Shown in pieces: positions 1 through 10,561 of a stretch of DNA of 64,000 nt. Within the stretch, counting starts at the first letter, position 1, and each line of letters begins with the position of its first letter. The translations under genes were made by a program, and so were the position numbers. The notes under the pieces were generated by a model. It saw only the letters and a list, made by a program, of their open reading frames with translations, made no database searches and had not been told where the DNA came from. Source of the DNA: Penium margaritaceum (Eukaryota; Streptophyta; Zygnematophyceae; Desmidiales; Peniaceae); assembly GCA_023375785.1 (NCBI GenBank), contig SZWC01000807.1, positions 61,663 to 125,662 of the forward strand, in the 5' to 3' direction.

Positions 1-110
1 CTGACAGGGGCGAATGGGGCTTATTGTTCCGATGGAGGGGTACATGGGGCTTATTGTTCCGACGGAGGGGTAAATGAGGCTTATTGTTCCGACGGAGGGA
101 TGTACGAGGG
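1..110. repeat. 30-bp tandem repeat, cut by window edge
   Basis: The motif TTATTGTTCC recurs at 21, 51 and 81, which gives a period of exactly 30 bp. Each copy is followed by a GAYGGAGGG segment. About three and a half units are visible, and the array continues beyond the left edge. No relation to the satellites further right is apparent. Confidence 0.85.
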
Positions 111-2040
111 TCATGGGTAACAAAACAAGGGGGAATCGGCATTTTCGCTGAACGAGATAACCTGTATATCCAGCCACACACATGAAAGAATTCCATGTCG
201 TTGTACATCATAGAACTCCATAAGAGAAAAAATCTTTCCACCTCCTGATGAAACAGTAATGCATCCAAACCCTTCCCATAAATGTCCACACAACCTAAGA
301 GCTTTTCTATGTGGTCCAATCATTAGATGTTGTCTCTATTGATACTAATACTTGATGACTTTCAAAGTGCATTGGTCAGAAGTTTGACTCTTCCATGTTA
401 TTCTTTTCCCTCTTTATCAGACCCGCTTTTGTGGGGAGCAATCAGACTCGCAAAACAACAAAACATCAAGCTCACGTGGGACGTTCCACAAAGTTTCGGA
501 CAAACTTGTCCGAGGCGATGACCTAATCAGACGCCATCATATATGTCGACAATGTAGACATTGGGGTATAGCGAGCGCCTACTTTCAGAAGCTACCTTTT
601 AACGATGTGTCGGTCCGCGATGACCATATGATTGATCCGCCAGGAAATTGCGTCACCGCCAAGCTCCGACCTGACGTGAATGTCTCACCTCGTAGGCCGC
701 CCTGACGGTGAGCTTTCGTGAGGCGATCTTCCTCTGCAACCAGTTTTTCTGCATTATCTTCAAAGCATATGTGATCCGCCTTATGACCTTAACAACGCGT
801 AATAAAACAGAACCTTCTTAGTCAACACCTCAATTCAAGCGAAGCCAATAATCCATAAACAAACAACTGTGGAAAAACAAAAACGCGCACGACCAGAGTC
901 GCCGGGCGTCAAAATGTTAAGTTCAGGTTGGCTTACAACTTCGACCAACTTAGCCAGGTTTGAGCTTTCGATGGGTCAAGAATCAGATAGGCTCGACTGT
1001 TAGTGATCTATCAGCGACCCATCACCTCCCATAAGGAAAGAACCGAAAACAGGATTATTTGGCAAAGTTATCCCAAAGTTCCTCAACATTCTACAAGAAA
1101 TTCGCCTCCCAAAACCGGATAGGCTGCCTTGGGGGGAGGGGTGGGTGCAACCCTTCCTGGTGGATGCACTCTCCCCCTCCCCTGACGTGCTGACCCTTCA
1201 TGGTGGTGGTTTGTTCTTTACAAGACAATCATGAGATTTTTGGGTGTTGACGTTCTGAGCCGATCTCTTGGAGATCCAATGCCGCATTTGCCTAAATCCT
1301 TGCTATACCTAATAATGAGAAATCCCATGTTCCTTTCAGTATTGTATGTGAGAAAAATGTAGATACTGTTCCTTTCAAAGCGTGGAATTGCGCTTGAGGT
1401 AGGCCGGCCGAAGTTTGAGAAGGAGACACGCACATGTAGTGGGAAAGAGACGCTATGAATCACAAAAAAAAATTGATTATGCTGAGGTTGGGTGAGAGAG
1501 AACGACCCGGTAGGAGTTAGCTCACCTGTGGCTTAGCGCTCAGCGGGTTCCCTCACAGGCAAGGGGAGATACTACGAGGGTGACGTGAGGTTGCCCTGTG
1601 AAAAAGAAAGCTTCAGGAGTAAAAATGGTAACAATACGTCTCCACAACCAAATCAAAGCCAATCCCCACATCCACGTGCATGAATTCGTGTTTTGGCATG
1701 AAACGGTAGCAAAACATTTGCATAGTTTTGATGAACACAGACAATTTGTGCAAGTGCACCGTGCTACATCTCAGTTGAGTGAGACGTGTCTCCCCTGGTC
1801 ACTCATGGGATATGCCCTTGCAACATGCTTCCACTAGTTCGACCACAACAACATGTTTCTTTGTAACAGAGGATGTAGTTTACATTTTGAATGTGCTCTT
1901 GACAATCGCACGTGTGGATGAGGTGATAGCAAAGGAAGGCTAGTGGTCATTGTGTTCTTGTGACGGACATAACACTCATCCCTACGCACATAAAACGTAA
2001 GCATAGTCACTCACGATCACGAAGCAAACACAAAACTAGA
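111..2040. other. Stretch without recognisable gene
   Basis: I see no protein family, tRNA, rRNA or intact mobile element here. The longest open frames (for example 79 codons at 1598-1837 plus, and 81 codons at 1218-1463 minus) have no recognisable motif and lengths expected by chance. A G-rich then C-rich patch lies at 1130-1190, and an A-run with a purine-rich flank lies near 1465-1505. Decayed repeat material is possible but unproven. Confidence 0.6.
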
Positions 2041-2681
2041 TGAGAAAGTGCGTAGAAGCTTCCTAACAACACAGCCGCTGACCGGGCGTCAGTGCCTGAT
2101 CAGACGGTGACGACAATCACAGGTCGTACACACAACGGCAAGGGTTTGGCTAGGAGACATAAGGCACAGTGTCAGAATGATTCAATATAGCATATGCAGA
2201 GAGGAATGACAAATGACAGGTCCATGGCATAAATACCTGCCGCGGCGCACGGCGGGTGGCGCACGCGGCAGTCCAAAAGCTGTCCTAAAACCGGCCCAAA
2301 ACAACTGTTTTGGCTGTAACTATGTGTACACATGTCCGAATGCTAAGTCGTCTAAACCTAGACGCGCAGAATCAAAAGACGGACGCTACGACTGGTCACA
2401 TGCATGCATCCATCAATAGACAGAGGACATACAGTTTTAAAACATGCAAATAGTCCTCATGGCCAATCCGCCGAAAGACGCCTGCAAGACGTAGAAAACA
2501 CAGCAAAGAGTCCCGGTGGCATCTGGGGCTCTGGAACAGTGATCGGTCAGCTCCAAGCTGGTAGTCCGCCGCCTGTTGTCATGCCGGTGTCACCAGGGCC
2601 GCCTGCCTCAGGGATCTGCACGAGTATGGACACCGCCGAGTGGTCACAGTAAACTGTACAGGAACGGCACAAAGCACAACA
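2041..2681 (-). repeat. 3' LTR of copia element 1
   Basis: This 641-bp repeat matches 9605-10245 at about 94% identity by eye, with no length difference. The ends are the TG...CA dinucleotides typical of LTRs. Being on the minus strand, this copy is the 3' LTR. It contains an inverted repeat CCAAAACA/TGTTTTGG near 2290-2312. Confidence 0.93.
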
Positions 2682-2691
2682 CTCCCCCATG
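2682..2691 (-). promoter_or_regulatory. Polypurine tract of element 1
   Basis: Read on the minus strand, the bases abutting the 3' LTR are CATGGGGGAG. A purine run in this position primes plus-strand DNA synthesis in LTR elements. Confidence 0.7.
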
Positions 2692-2785
2692 ACCCGATGG
2701 TACGCATGTCCATACGCGTGCAGCACTGGTACAATCACAATAGTGGGTGACATAGACAGATGAGACGCAGACGCACATCCCACAC

Positions 2786-3586
2786 TCAACCACTCTCACG
2801 CACGGGGCGAGGCCCAACAGAACGAATGGCCACCAGGAACTTTCCGCGGGCAAGTGCCTCCGTAAAGAAATCAGCACGATGCAAGTCAGTGCCAACCCAC
2901 ATGATGGAGATCACGCGTCGCTCCACCAGATCACGAACGAAGTGATGCTCAACCGCAATGTGCTTTGTGTGAGCATGATAAACACCAGAGTTCTCCGCAA
3001 TGGCGAGAGCACTCTGGTTGTCGCAACGTAGCACAATGGCGGGTACTGACTGCCCAAGCTCAAGAAACAAGCGCTGCAGCCATACTGCCTCAGCAGCCTT
3101 TGCGCCCAAAGCCACATACTCTGCCTTCGACAAGTTACGTGCGATGCAGCCCTGCTTCCCGCTTCGCCAAGACAAAGCGGTACCACCGAGCAGAAACACG
3201 TAGCCAGTACGACTGCGCCCATCAGGGCTCCAAGCCCAGTCACTGTCAGTGTAGCCGTCAAGGACCACCGAACACTGCCGACGAAAGCAGAGTCCAAGAT
3301 ACGGCGTGGATACCACGTATCGTACCATTCGCACAGCCGCATGAAGAGCTCTCGCACGTGGAGCCTGCGAGAACTGAGGGAGGAGGTTGACGCCGAACGC
3401 GATGTCAGGACGCGTGGTAGTGGCCAGGTACATCAGAGATTCGATGAGACGGAGGTACAAGGTCACGTCCACTGTCTCCCCCAGCTGTGTAGGGTCATCC
3501 ACCTTCAGGGCATCCTGCCCATCAGGTGTGAGGGGTGTGGAAGCGGTGCGCACTGCACTAAGGAGATCGCTTAAACGCTCCTCCAC
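2786..3586 (-). pseudogene. Element 1 end of RT and RNase H region
   Basis: The reading covers the connection domain and the copia-type RNase H. Visible signatures are LMYLATTTRPDIAFGVN, DGYTDSDWAW, RSRTGYVFLLGG, LSKAEYVAL and the late HTKHI...HHFVRD block. In the family this domain degrades the RNA strand of the RNA/DNA hybrid during reverse transcription. It lies last in pol, next to the 3' LTR, as expected for Ty1/copia. It is a fossil part of a broken element. Confidence 0.9.
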
Positions 3587-3595
3587 GACTTGTGC

Positions 3596-4360
3596 TTATC
3601 GGGCCTGATGCAGCAACAGTGTCCGATGTCTGCGATCTCGCACGATCTCCATACCAAGAAACACCGATGCAGGACCGAGGTCCTTCATCCTGTAGGCAGT
3701 CTGCAGGACAGCCTTGGCCTCCTTCACGGCCTCCAAGGACGGAGACGCAATCAGGAGGTCATGAACATAGATCAGGATGGCGGTGAACCGCTCGGGTGTC
3801 GGTAGGATGAAGAGCGAGGGGTCTGCCTCGCTTCGTACGTATCCTACGCGAGTCAAGGTGCCAGTGATCTCCCGGTTCCAACACCGTGGAGAATGCTTGA
3901 GGCCGTACAAGGACTTGCGCAAGCGCCAGACCTTGTCACCGTCCTCAAAGCCTGGTGAGTGAGCCACGTAGATCTCCTCATCCAGAGAGCCATGGAGGAA
4001 CGCGCTGTTCACATCCATCTGGTACAGTTCCCAGTCATGCTGAGCCACTGCATCGAACAGAGCTCGAGCTGAGGTCATGCGGCCGACAGGGGCAAAGGTG
4101 TCAGTGTAATCAACTCCCTCAATCTGAGAGTACCCCTTGACAACCAAGCGGGCCTTGTAGCGTTCCAGTGAGCCATCCAGATTCACCTTCTTGCGAAAGA
4201 CCCACTTGACCTGAATCGCCTTCCTCCCAGGGGGAAGGTCAACCAGCTCGTAGACTCTGTGCTTTCGAATAGCGCGAAGCTCATCCTTGCAAGCAGCTCG
4301 CCAGGCATCAGCATCCTGCGATGAGAAAGCCTCCCTCAATGTGCCCGGGTCAGGCGCCAT
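3596..4360 (-). pseudogene. Element 1 reverse transcriptase region
   Basis: Copia-type reverse transcriptase (RVT_2 family), which copies the element RNA into DNA. Recognisable blocks in order are VKWVFRKK, YKARLVVKGYSQ, DYTDTFAPVG, QMDVNSAFLHG, LYGLKHSPRCW and MKDLGPASVFLGMEI. It lies between the proline/serine-rich linker and the RNase H part. It is a fossil of a broken element and no activity is implied. Confidence 0.92.
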
Positions 4361-4468
4361 AGAGGGAGAACTCTGCGTGGCAAGTGCACACGCTTGAGTG
4401 TCAGGCCTGACGGCTACGAGATCAGATGCTGCGTCACAGGCGATATGGAACTCGCGAGTGACCAGGTC

Positions 4469-5057
4469 CTACCCTATGGGGCACGCTGGGTGTACCTCTG
4501 AAAGCTCAATGCGGACACTCAGGCCTAAGGCCTTTGTGCCTAGATCACTGCTCGCGATGCTGCGAGAGGAACGCCTGGGTTCGAGAACCGACGCTCGCTC
4601 AGATCCGGAATCCAGTGGTCGAAGGCAATCACCGGGCTCATGGGAGTAACCGGAGGTCGAGGGGCGCACCTCAGGCTCAGGAATAGGTACAACCACAAGG
4701 ACAGGTACGATCACAGCTGGTGAGGGCTGAGACGAGGCAGCCGGAGATGCAGTGTGAGGAGATGCGTGTATGGGGGATACAGAGCTGGGTGTGACAGTAG
4801 GCAAGGCTGGCCCGGACACTGAGATAGGAGTGTTCGCCGACGTAGGGACATGAGTGGGCTGGACTGGGTCAGACGCCGGAGCAGGGGTGCCAGTAGACAC
4901 AGGTGATGGTGCAGGAGGAGGCGTGAGAGCAGTGGTACTTGTGGGGTGTGAAACAGGCTGAACAGGCGGGATCTCTGGACCAACGGCAATGATAGCCGGA
5001 TCATCAAGTGCTGGAGATGGAGAGGGGACTCGAGCGGACACAACAGCCTGACGAGGC
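4469..5057 (-). pseudogene. Element 1 proline/serine/threonine-rich linker
   Basis: The stretch between the integrase C-terminal part and reverse transcriptase encodes a low-complexity Pro/Ser/Thr/Val-rich segment, with repeated blocks such as PAPSPVSTGTPAPASD. Copia polyproteins commonly carry a variable linker at this place. It continues into an arginine/serine segment (RRSSRSIASSD) before the reverse transcriptase. Confidence 0.7.
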
Positions 5058-5129
5058 ATGGTCGCTGGCGAAGAAGTCTCCCCCATCCACCGAGGACCCT
5101 CACAGGAAGGGACATGAGCTGCAGAGAGG

Positions 5130-6185
5130 GCTGTGATCGAAGTCAGATCACGGTATGTGAGTGACTCAAAAAACAGCGCGTCACGGGACTCAATGACACG
5201 ACGGCGAGTGGGGTCCCAAAAGCGCCAGGCCTTCGACCGCGGGGAGATGCCGATGAAGGCACACAAGCGACCCCGAGGGGAGACCTTGGACCCCTGCTGG
5301 TCCTCGGTGTACCACACGGAGGCCAGGGAACCCCAGACGCGNAATGGTCGCTGGCGGAGAAGTCTCCCCCATCCGCCGAGGACCCTCACAGGAAGGGACA
5401 TGAGCTGCAGAGAGGGCTGTGATCGAAGTCAGATCACGGTATGTGAGTGACTCAAAAAACAGCGCGTCACGGGACTCAATGACACGACGGCGAGTGGGGT
5501 CCCAAAAGCGCCAGGCCTTCGACCGCGGGGAGATGCCGATGAAGGCACACAAGCGACCCCGAGGGGAGACCTTGGACCCTTGCTGGTCCTCGGTGTACCA
5601 CACGGAGGCCAGGGAATCCCAGACGCGAGCGAGACGAAGATCAGCACGGTGTCCAAACCAGAGCTCGTACGGTGTAACATGATCCGGAAGTAGACCACGC
5701 GGGAGGCGGTTCCAGACCCAAGTCATGTAGGCAAAGCCCTCGAAGGCGAAGGACTCCGGGAGACTGCACTCAGATTGCATGGCGCGAACCGCATCCTCCA
5801 TGGTGCGGTTCCAGCGCTCAGATACACCGTTCTGCTGTGGGGTAGCGGGAGCGGAGACCTGGTAAAAAATGTCGTGCTCAGCAAAGAAGGAGTCCATCTC
5901 ACCGAGGAACTTGCCGCCGCGATCCGAGCGAAAAGTATGTAGCATGTGGCGAGACTGACGCTCAGCCATCATGAGCCAGAGCCAAACCGCAAGGGCGGCG
6001 GTGCTCTTCTGACGCAGACTGTAGACCCACCGCATCCGGGTGAATTCCGGATCAGTCAACGTCAGAACATACCGGTCCCTCTCAGACAGGGACTCGACTG
6101 GGAGAGGACGGAGCAGGTCCGAGTGGACCAACTCGAGAGGCCTCAGTGCTCGGGAATACGAATCAGGGTAAGTGCATCGGTGCAT
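5130..6185 (-). pseudogene. Element 1 integrase region
   Basis: Retroviral-type integrase core (rve family), which inserts element DNA into the genome. Visible parts are LELVHSDLLRPLPV, TFRSDRGGKFLG and TPQQNGVSERWNRT, which match the three blocks holding the catalytic acidic residues. They are followed by TWVWNRLP and the C-terminal block SPRGRLCAFIGISPRSKAWRFWDP, which is shared almost word for word with element 2. The single-N assembly join at 5342 falls in this stretch, so part of it is shown twice. Fossil part. Confidence 0.9.
5342..5342. other. Single-N assembly join
   Basis: A lone N is flanked by 5058-5341 and 5344-5627, two 284-bp direct copies with about four differences. Confidence 0.9.
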
Positions 6186-6189
6186 CTTC

Positions 6190-6760
6190 CCCTAAGCGCA
6201 AAAAAGACAGTCGGTCTTGGGTGGCTTCTCAAAAGAAGCCACGTCAAGACCGAGAGCAGGCTGTGTCCAAATGAGCTTCGATACAGTGTCGAAGCCCACG
6301 TGACACACACAACGGCAAAGCAACCGCTGGTGTTCCGGGGATAGAACACCAGTGAAAAAAGCGCGACCAGAGGAGGAAGGAGCGCAAGGGGAGGAGGGCC
6401 GAGCAATGGGATGCAAATCATCTATAACTGAAGCACGCAGGAGAATGCTACGGGTGTCAAGAGCAGTCACAGTCACTAAATCAGCGGTATGCTCAACGGA
6501 GAGACCCATCAGAGTGCAGGCACACACAAACATTAGACTGAGCTCAAGATCAGGCACAAACAGCACGTCACAGAGATACACGGGGCCAGACGGACCATCA
6601 AAGCATACAACCCCAACACCGTGGACGTGCAAGGACTGACCAGAGCCTGTAGAAACAGAACGGACAGTCGTGACAGGACCAAGTACCACAAAGTCACTAC
6701 GACGACATGTCATGTGATGGGTGGCACCGGAATCGATGATCCAAGTGCCACCGGAGTCAC
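6190..6760 (-). pseudogene. Element 1 protease and pre-integrase region
   Basis: Read on the minus strand, the block TWIIDSGATHHMT (about 6710-6750) is the copia aspartic protease active-site signature. It is followed by a histidine/cysteine-containing pre-integrase segment ending near LFCA at about 6192. In the family the protease cuts the Gag-Pol polyprotein, and the pre-integrase segment binds zinc. Fossil part. Confidence 0.85.
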
Positions 6761-7249
6761 GACTGGTGGACGTCACTATACAACGAGCAATGGAACACTC
6801 GGCATCAGAGGGATGCTGAGCCGTCAGTGGGAAGGAACGACGTACATCACGAAGGTGAGACTCATGAATCCAGTCAGTGCATTCAGGCCCATGATCATCA
6901 CATGCGGACTGTGCTCCCCCACACGTGTCATCACGAGTCACGAGGACGGACGAACAAGCAGTATGTGACCGACTCAACGATGACAACACACTCACACCTC
7001 CCTGAAAGCGAAGCGCCAGAAGATGACAAAGCTTGGCGATGGTGCGGTCGCGTGGGTCTGGATCATTGCTGCTCGCTGGTGAGGACGCAGGAACAGCTGC
7101 AATCGTGGTCGCATCGCGTCCAGAGGAGTGTGCGGGCAACGTGCCGGATGCGGTGCGAGAAGCATGGGCGGCATGAAGCCCACGAGTGATGCACACCCAG
7201 TAAAGCGGCTGCTGGCACTCGGTGTAGCGATGGGTGCCTCTACAGTTAT

Positions 7250-8624
7250 AGCCGTGCATGGAACGACCACTGCTACCACTAGATGACGGCTGCTGCTGAC
7301 CCGATCCGCGCCTCCTATTCTTCTTCTTCCCCTGGGCAGCTGCTGCAATGCCCTGCATCTGCGTGGGTGTAGACGGGGTTGAAGAGGAGGAGGAAGATGC
7401 GGTAGTGATGGAGGTGGATGAGGGTGACTGCAGGAGGGAAGATGGTGGTGATGCGATGAGTGCTGCAGCGAGGGAAGTCTCCTGATGTGCTACTACTGCC
7501 TCGCGTGCCGATGTCACCTGGAGGAAAAAGTGATGCGCCTAGGGGAGCAGGTGCAGAGTGGCTGAGAAAGGCTCGAGGGCATCGTTGCTGTACCGTGTGA
7601 AGATGTCGGTGTACTCCAGGCGGACTCCAAGCATGATCGTCCGAAGCGCCCACAGTTGTGTGACCCCTGAGGTCCCCAGACGTGTGTAGATACGCATGGC
7701 GCGTTGCCAGTAGTCCGCCGCAGGCTCCGTTGGCCCCTGATGGAGCGAGTTGAAAGCACGAATGTGTGACACACGCGTGGCGTGCATCTCTGCGGCCAGT
7801 AGGGACAACGCCAGATCCCAGCCTCCACGAGGATCGGCTCCGGTGCCTGTGCCAGCCTCGCCAAGGAAAGGGCGGAAGTCGACGACAGTCTCGCGTGGCA
7901 TGGCATAGAGAAGTCCGCATATGGCGCGGGCTGCTATTAGCGCCTGTGCTGGATCTGTAGACTGGTATGGGCTGTGGTAGGAAGGCCACACTCCCTCGGA
8001 AGTGACCCACACCTGAAACAAGATCTCCTAGCAGTCAAAGCCATCCTCGCTGATGTACCGTGGAGGTGGTGCCTCAAAGTCCTTTGGCTACTGCTCCGTG
8101 GGGAGAGCAACCGCGGGCTGAGGAGGGCGAGAGACGGGAAAAACTCCTGGGAGAGGGTGATCACCGGGGAAGTCAGGTGACGATCGTATCGGGGACACGG
8201 GTGGAGATCGGGTACCCGTCTGCAACTGACGGAGGCGCTCCTGTAAAAGACAAATCTCCTGCTCTTGGGAGTCATCCTCGAAGCCTGGCATGAATGGCTC
8301 ATCATTAAGGAGGTCAGCAGGTGGTGGAGAAACCACAATAGGAGGTGAAGCAGGCGGAGCACCTGTCACGGGCACCTAGGCCGAGTGCTGGGTAGAGGCC
8401 GCAACGCCGGCAGCTCCCTCAGAAATTCGCGAAGGAGCCGTGGACTGAGCACGCAGAAGCTCAGTCAGCGTGCGGATCGCGTCAGTCTGCTCTCGCTGTA
8501 GACGACGCAGCTCATCCTACTGGCTACGCAGGTCCGCAATGGCCTGCGAGCGAGGGCTCAATACCCCTAAAGAAGAGGAGGAGGGATCACCTGGTCCCTT
8601 GTCCTTGTCGTCGGGCGAACTCAT
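7250..8624 (-). pseudogene. Element 1 gag region
   Basis: This is the gag-like region upstream of protease. The likely initiator is on the minus strand at 8624 (MSSPDDKDKGPG), the first ATG after the leader that opens a gag-like hydrophilic N-terminus. The central part, about 7540-8020, contains TEPAADYWQRAMRIYTRLG, closely matching the gag of element 2 (ADYWDEAMDIRQRL). The C-terminal part near 7300-7350 is basic and glutamine/serine-rich (KKKNRRRGSGQQQ). Gag forms the intracellular particle in this family. Fossil of a broken element. Confidence 0.75.
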
Positions 8625-8745
8625 GTTGCCGCTCACTATGGGACGACAGGTCAAGTTTTTTGGATTTCAAAACCATGTGTGTTTCTTGAGTTGAAACGCT
8701 GGCAACGTTTGACTTTCCGGGTGAAAACTTTGCTGAGTGTAATGC

Positions 8746-8814
8746 TGACGTCAGCAAGTGGTTGCTTACGTCAGCACGACCTGATGACGTCAGCAATCAG
8801 CAATGATGACGTCA
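8746..8814. promoter_or_regulatory. Cluster of four TGACGTCA-type sites
   Basis: TGACGTCA occurs at 8746-8753, 8785-8792 and 8807-8814, and the close variant TTACGTCA at 8766-8773. This palindrome is the classic binding core of bZIP transcription factors (C-box, CRE or as-1-like). The cluster sits in the untranslated leader of element 1, between the 5' LTR and gag. A regulatory role is inferred from the motif only. Confidence 0.5.
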
Positions 8815-8924
8815 GCTCGTCCCCTCCTTTTTCTTTTTTTTCCGGTTCTATGCGAGTGTGGAGCCGCTTTGCGGTGGCGCGTGGCAGCTCCGCGGAAGCT
8901 GCGCATAAGCTTCCGCCCAGCTGC

Positions 8925-9375
8925 TGCTGCAGTTGTGCTGTCAGCTGCAGCAGCAGCTGCATAGCTGCGTGTGCAGCGGTGGCAGCAGCGGCTGCGCTGC
9001 TGCTGCTGCTGTTGCACGCTACAGCTGCTGCACGCTGCTGCTGCTGCCACTGCTGCGCTACTGCTTCTGCTACTGCCGCTGCTGCTCTACTGTGGCCGCC
9101 GCGACTGCCACTGCCGCGCGTTGCTACTACTGCCACTGCTACGCTGCTGCTTCTACTACTGCCGCTGCTGCTCTGCTGTGGCCGCCGTGACTACTGCTGC
9201 TGCTGCTGTGCTTCTGCTGTGCTGCTACCGCCGCTGCCGCTGCTGCACTGCTACTGCCAACGCTGTTGCTGCATTGCTACTACCGCCGCTGCTGCCACGC
9301 TGCTACTGCGGCCGCTGCTGTTGCGCTGCTCCTGCCGCCGCCTCTGCTGCTGCTGCTCTGCTGCTGCGGTTGTGG
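8925..9375. repeat. Imperfect GCN/CTG-type trinucleotide tract
   Basis: About 450 bp consists almost wholly of interrupted CTG, CTA, CCG and CCA triplets. It includes short pure runs of GCTGCTGCTGCTG and repeated blocks TGTGGCCGCC at about 9090 and 9180. It lies in the leader of element 1. Depending on frame it reads as polyalanine, polyleucine or polycysteine, which explains several long but meaningless open frames here. Confidence 0.85.
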
Positions 9376-9592
9376 GAGGGCGGCTGCACGCACTACAGCC
9401 GCCACGCACCTCTGCGTGGCGGTACACGTCGCTGCTGTTGCCTCTGTAGCTACGATCTCACGTGGTGGGTGGAGTGCGTTGATGGCGACCGGCCGTCTCC
9501 AACGGACCCCAGGAACTCTGCTACAATGATGACTCTCACTGCTGGTGCTCTATTGCGTCTTTGCTGCACAGCTCAGTGAGAACTGTCTCACT

Positions 9593-9604
9593 GCTCTGAT
9601 ACCA
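9593..9604 (-). promoter_or_regulatory. Primer binding site of element 1 (tRNA-iMet)
   Basis: Read on the minus strand, the twelve bases directly after the 5' LTR are TGGTATCAGAGC. They are complementary to the 3' end of eukaryotic initiator tRNA-Met, the usual primer of plant copia elements. Confidence 0.93.
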
Positions 9605-10245
9605 TGAGAAAGTGCGTTGAAGCTTCCTAGCAACATAGCCGCTGACCGGGCGTCAATGCCTGATCAGACGGTGACGACAGTCACAGGTCGTACACACAAC
9701 GGTAAGGGTTTGGCTAGGAGACACAAGGCACAGTGTCAGAATGCTTCAATATAGCATATGCAGAGAGGAATGACAAATGACAGGTCCATGGCATATATAC
9801 CTGCCGCGGCGCATGGCGGGTGTCGCACGCGGCAGTCCAAAAGCTGTCCTAAAACCGGCCCAAAACAACTGTTTTGGCCGTAGCTTTGCGCACACATGTC
9901 CGAATGCTAAGCCGTCTGCACCTAGACGTGCAGAATCAAAAGACGGACGCTATGACTGGTCACATGCATGCATCCATTGACAGACAGAGGCCATACAATG
10001 TGAAAACATGCAAATAGGCCTCATGGGCAGTCCGCCAAAAGACGCCTGCAAGACGTAGAAAACACAGCAAAGAGTCCCGGTGGCATCTGGGGCTCTGGAA
10101 CAGTGGTCGGTCAGCTCCAAGCTGGTAGTCCGCCGCCTGTCGTCACGCCGGTGTCACCAGGGCCGCCTGCCGCAAGGATCTGCACGAGTATGGACACGGC
10201 CGAGTGGTCACAGTAAACTGTACAGGAACGACACAAAGCACAACA
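9605..10245 (-). repeat. 5' LTR of copia element 1
   Basis: This is the 641-bp partner of 2041-2681 and starts TGTTGTGC on the minus strand. A TATATA motif at about 9794-9799, read on the minus strand as GGTATATATGCC, is a plausible promoter TATA box. The right end at 10245 is where similarity to the other LTR stops. Confidence 0.92.
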
Positions 10246-10561
10246 GTCACAAAGGTCTACACAAGAAAAAGAGACAGGAAGCATCACACTCGTGCATCAC
10301 CAACACATAAAAAATGAATAGCGTTCACAACATCCTTGAAGAAGTTGTTCTTATCGGCCTTCCTGAGGAAGCCAACTCTCTCTTGTTGAGTATCAACCCT
10401 TATAATCTGGACATCACCTACTACAATACTCTAAAAAAAAATCATGGTCCATATTTATATGCATTGTGATGCATGCCATTATGCTCAGTGATCGCCTTAG
10501 TTTTTTGGTCGTCGCATCATGGTCTTGATGCATGTCACCAAGCAGCCATGTAGACGCAATT
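10246..10561. other. Short stretch without recognisable gene
   Basis: No motif could be assigned. It may belong to the decayed copia relic that follows, since it lies on the expected downstream side of that relic's integrase part, but no domain can be read in it. Confidence 0.5.

Larger units (their letters stand above)
2041..10245 (-). mobile_element. Ty1/copia LTR retrotransposon, element 1 (broken)
   Basis: Two direct 641-bp repeats bound the element. In element orientation each begins TGTTG and ends CA. Immediately inside the 5' LTR is a primer site for initiator tRNA-Met, and immediately inside the 3' LTR is a purine tract. Between them, read on the minus strand, come gag, protease, integrase, reverse transcriptase and RNase H, the Ty1/copia order. 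The LTRs differ at roughly 39 of 641 sites (about 6%), making this probably the oldest of the three elements. It is broken, with around five or six breaks. No matching 5-bp target duplication is visible at its ends. Its proteins resemble those of element 2 more than element 3, with shared signatures such as ADYW..AM in gag and SKAWRFWDP after the integrase. The leader holds a cluster of TGACGTCA sites and a long GCN-type trinucleotide tract. Confidence 0.93.

Noticed and set aside
1598-1837. 79-codon frame as a host gene
   Set aside because: No motif, no supporting context and a length expected by chance.
8679-9579. Polyalanine, polyleucine and polycysteine open frames up to 256 codons
   Set aside because: They come from the trinucleotide tract in the leader of element 1 and occur in several frames on both strands.
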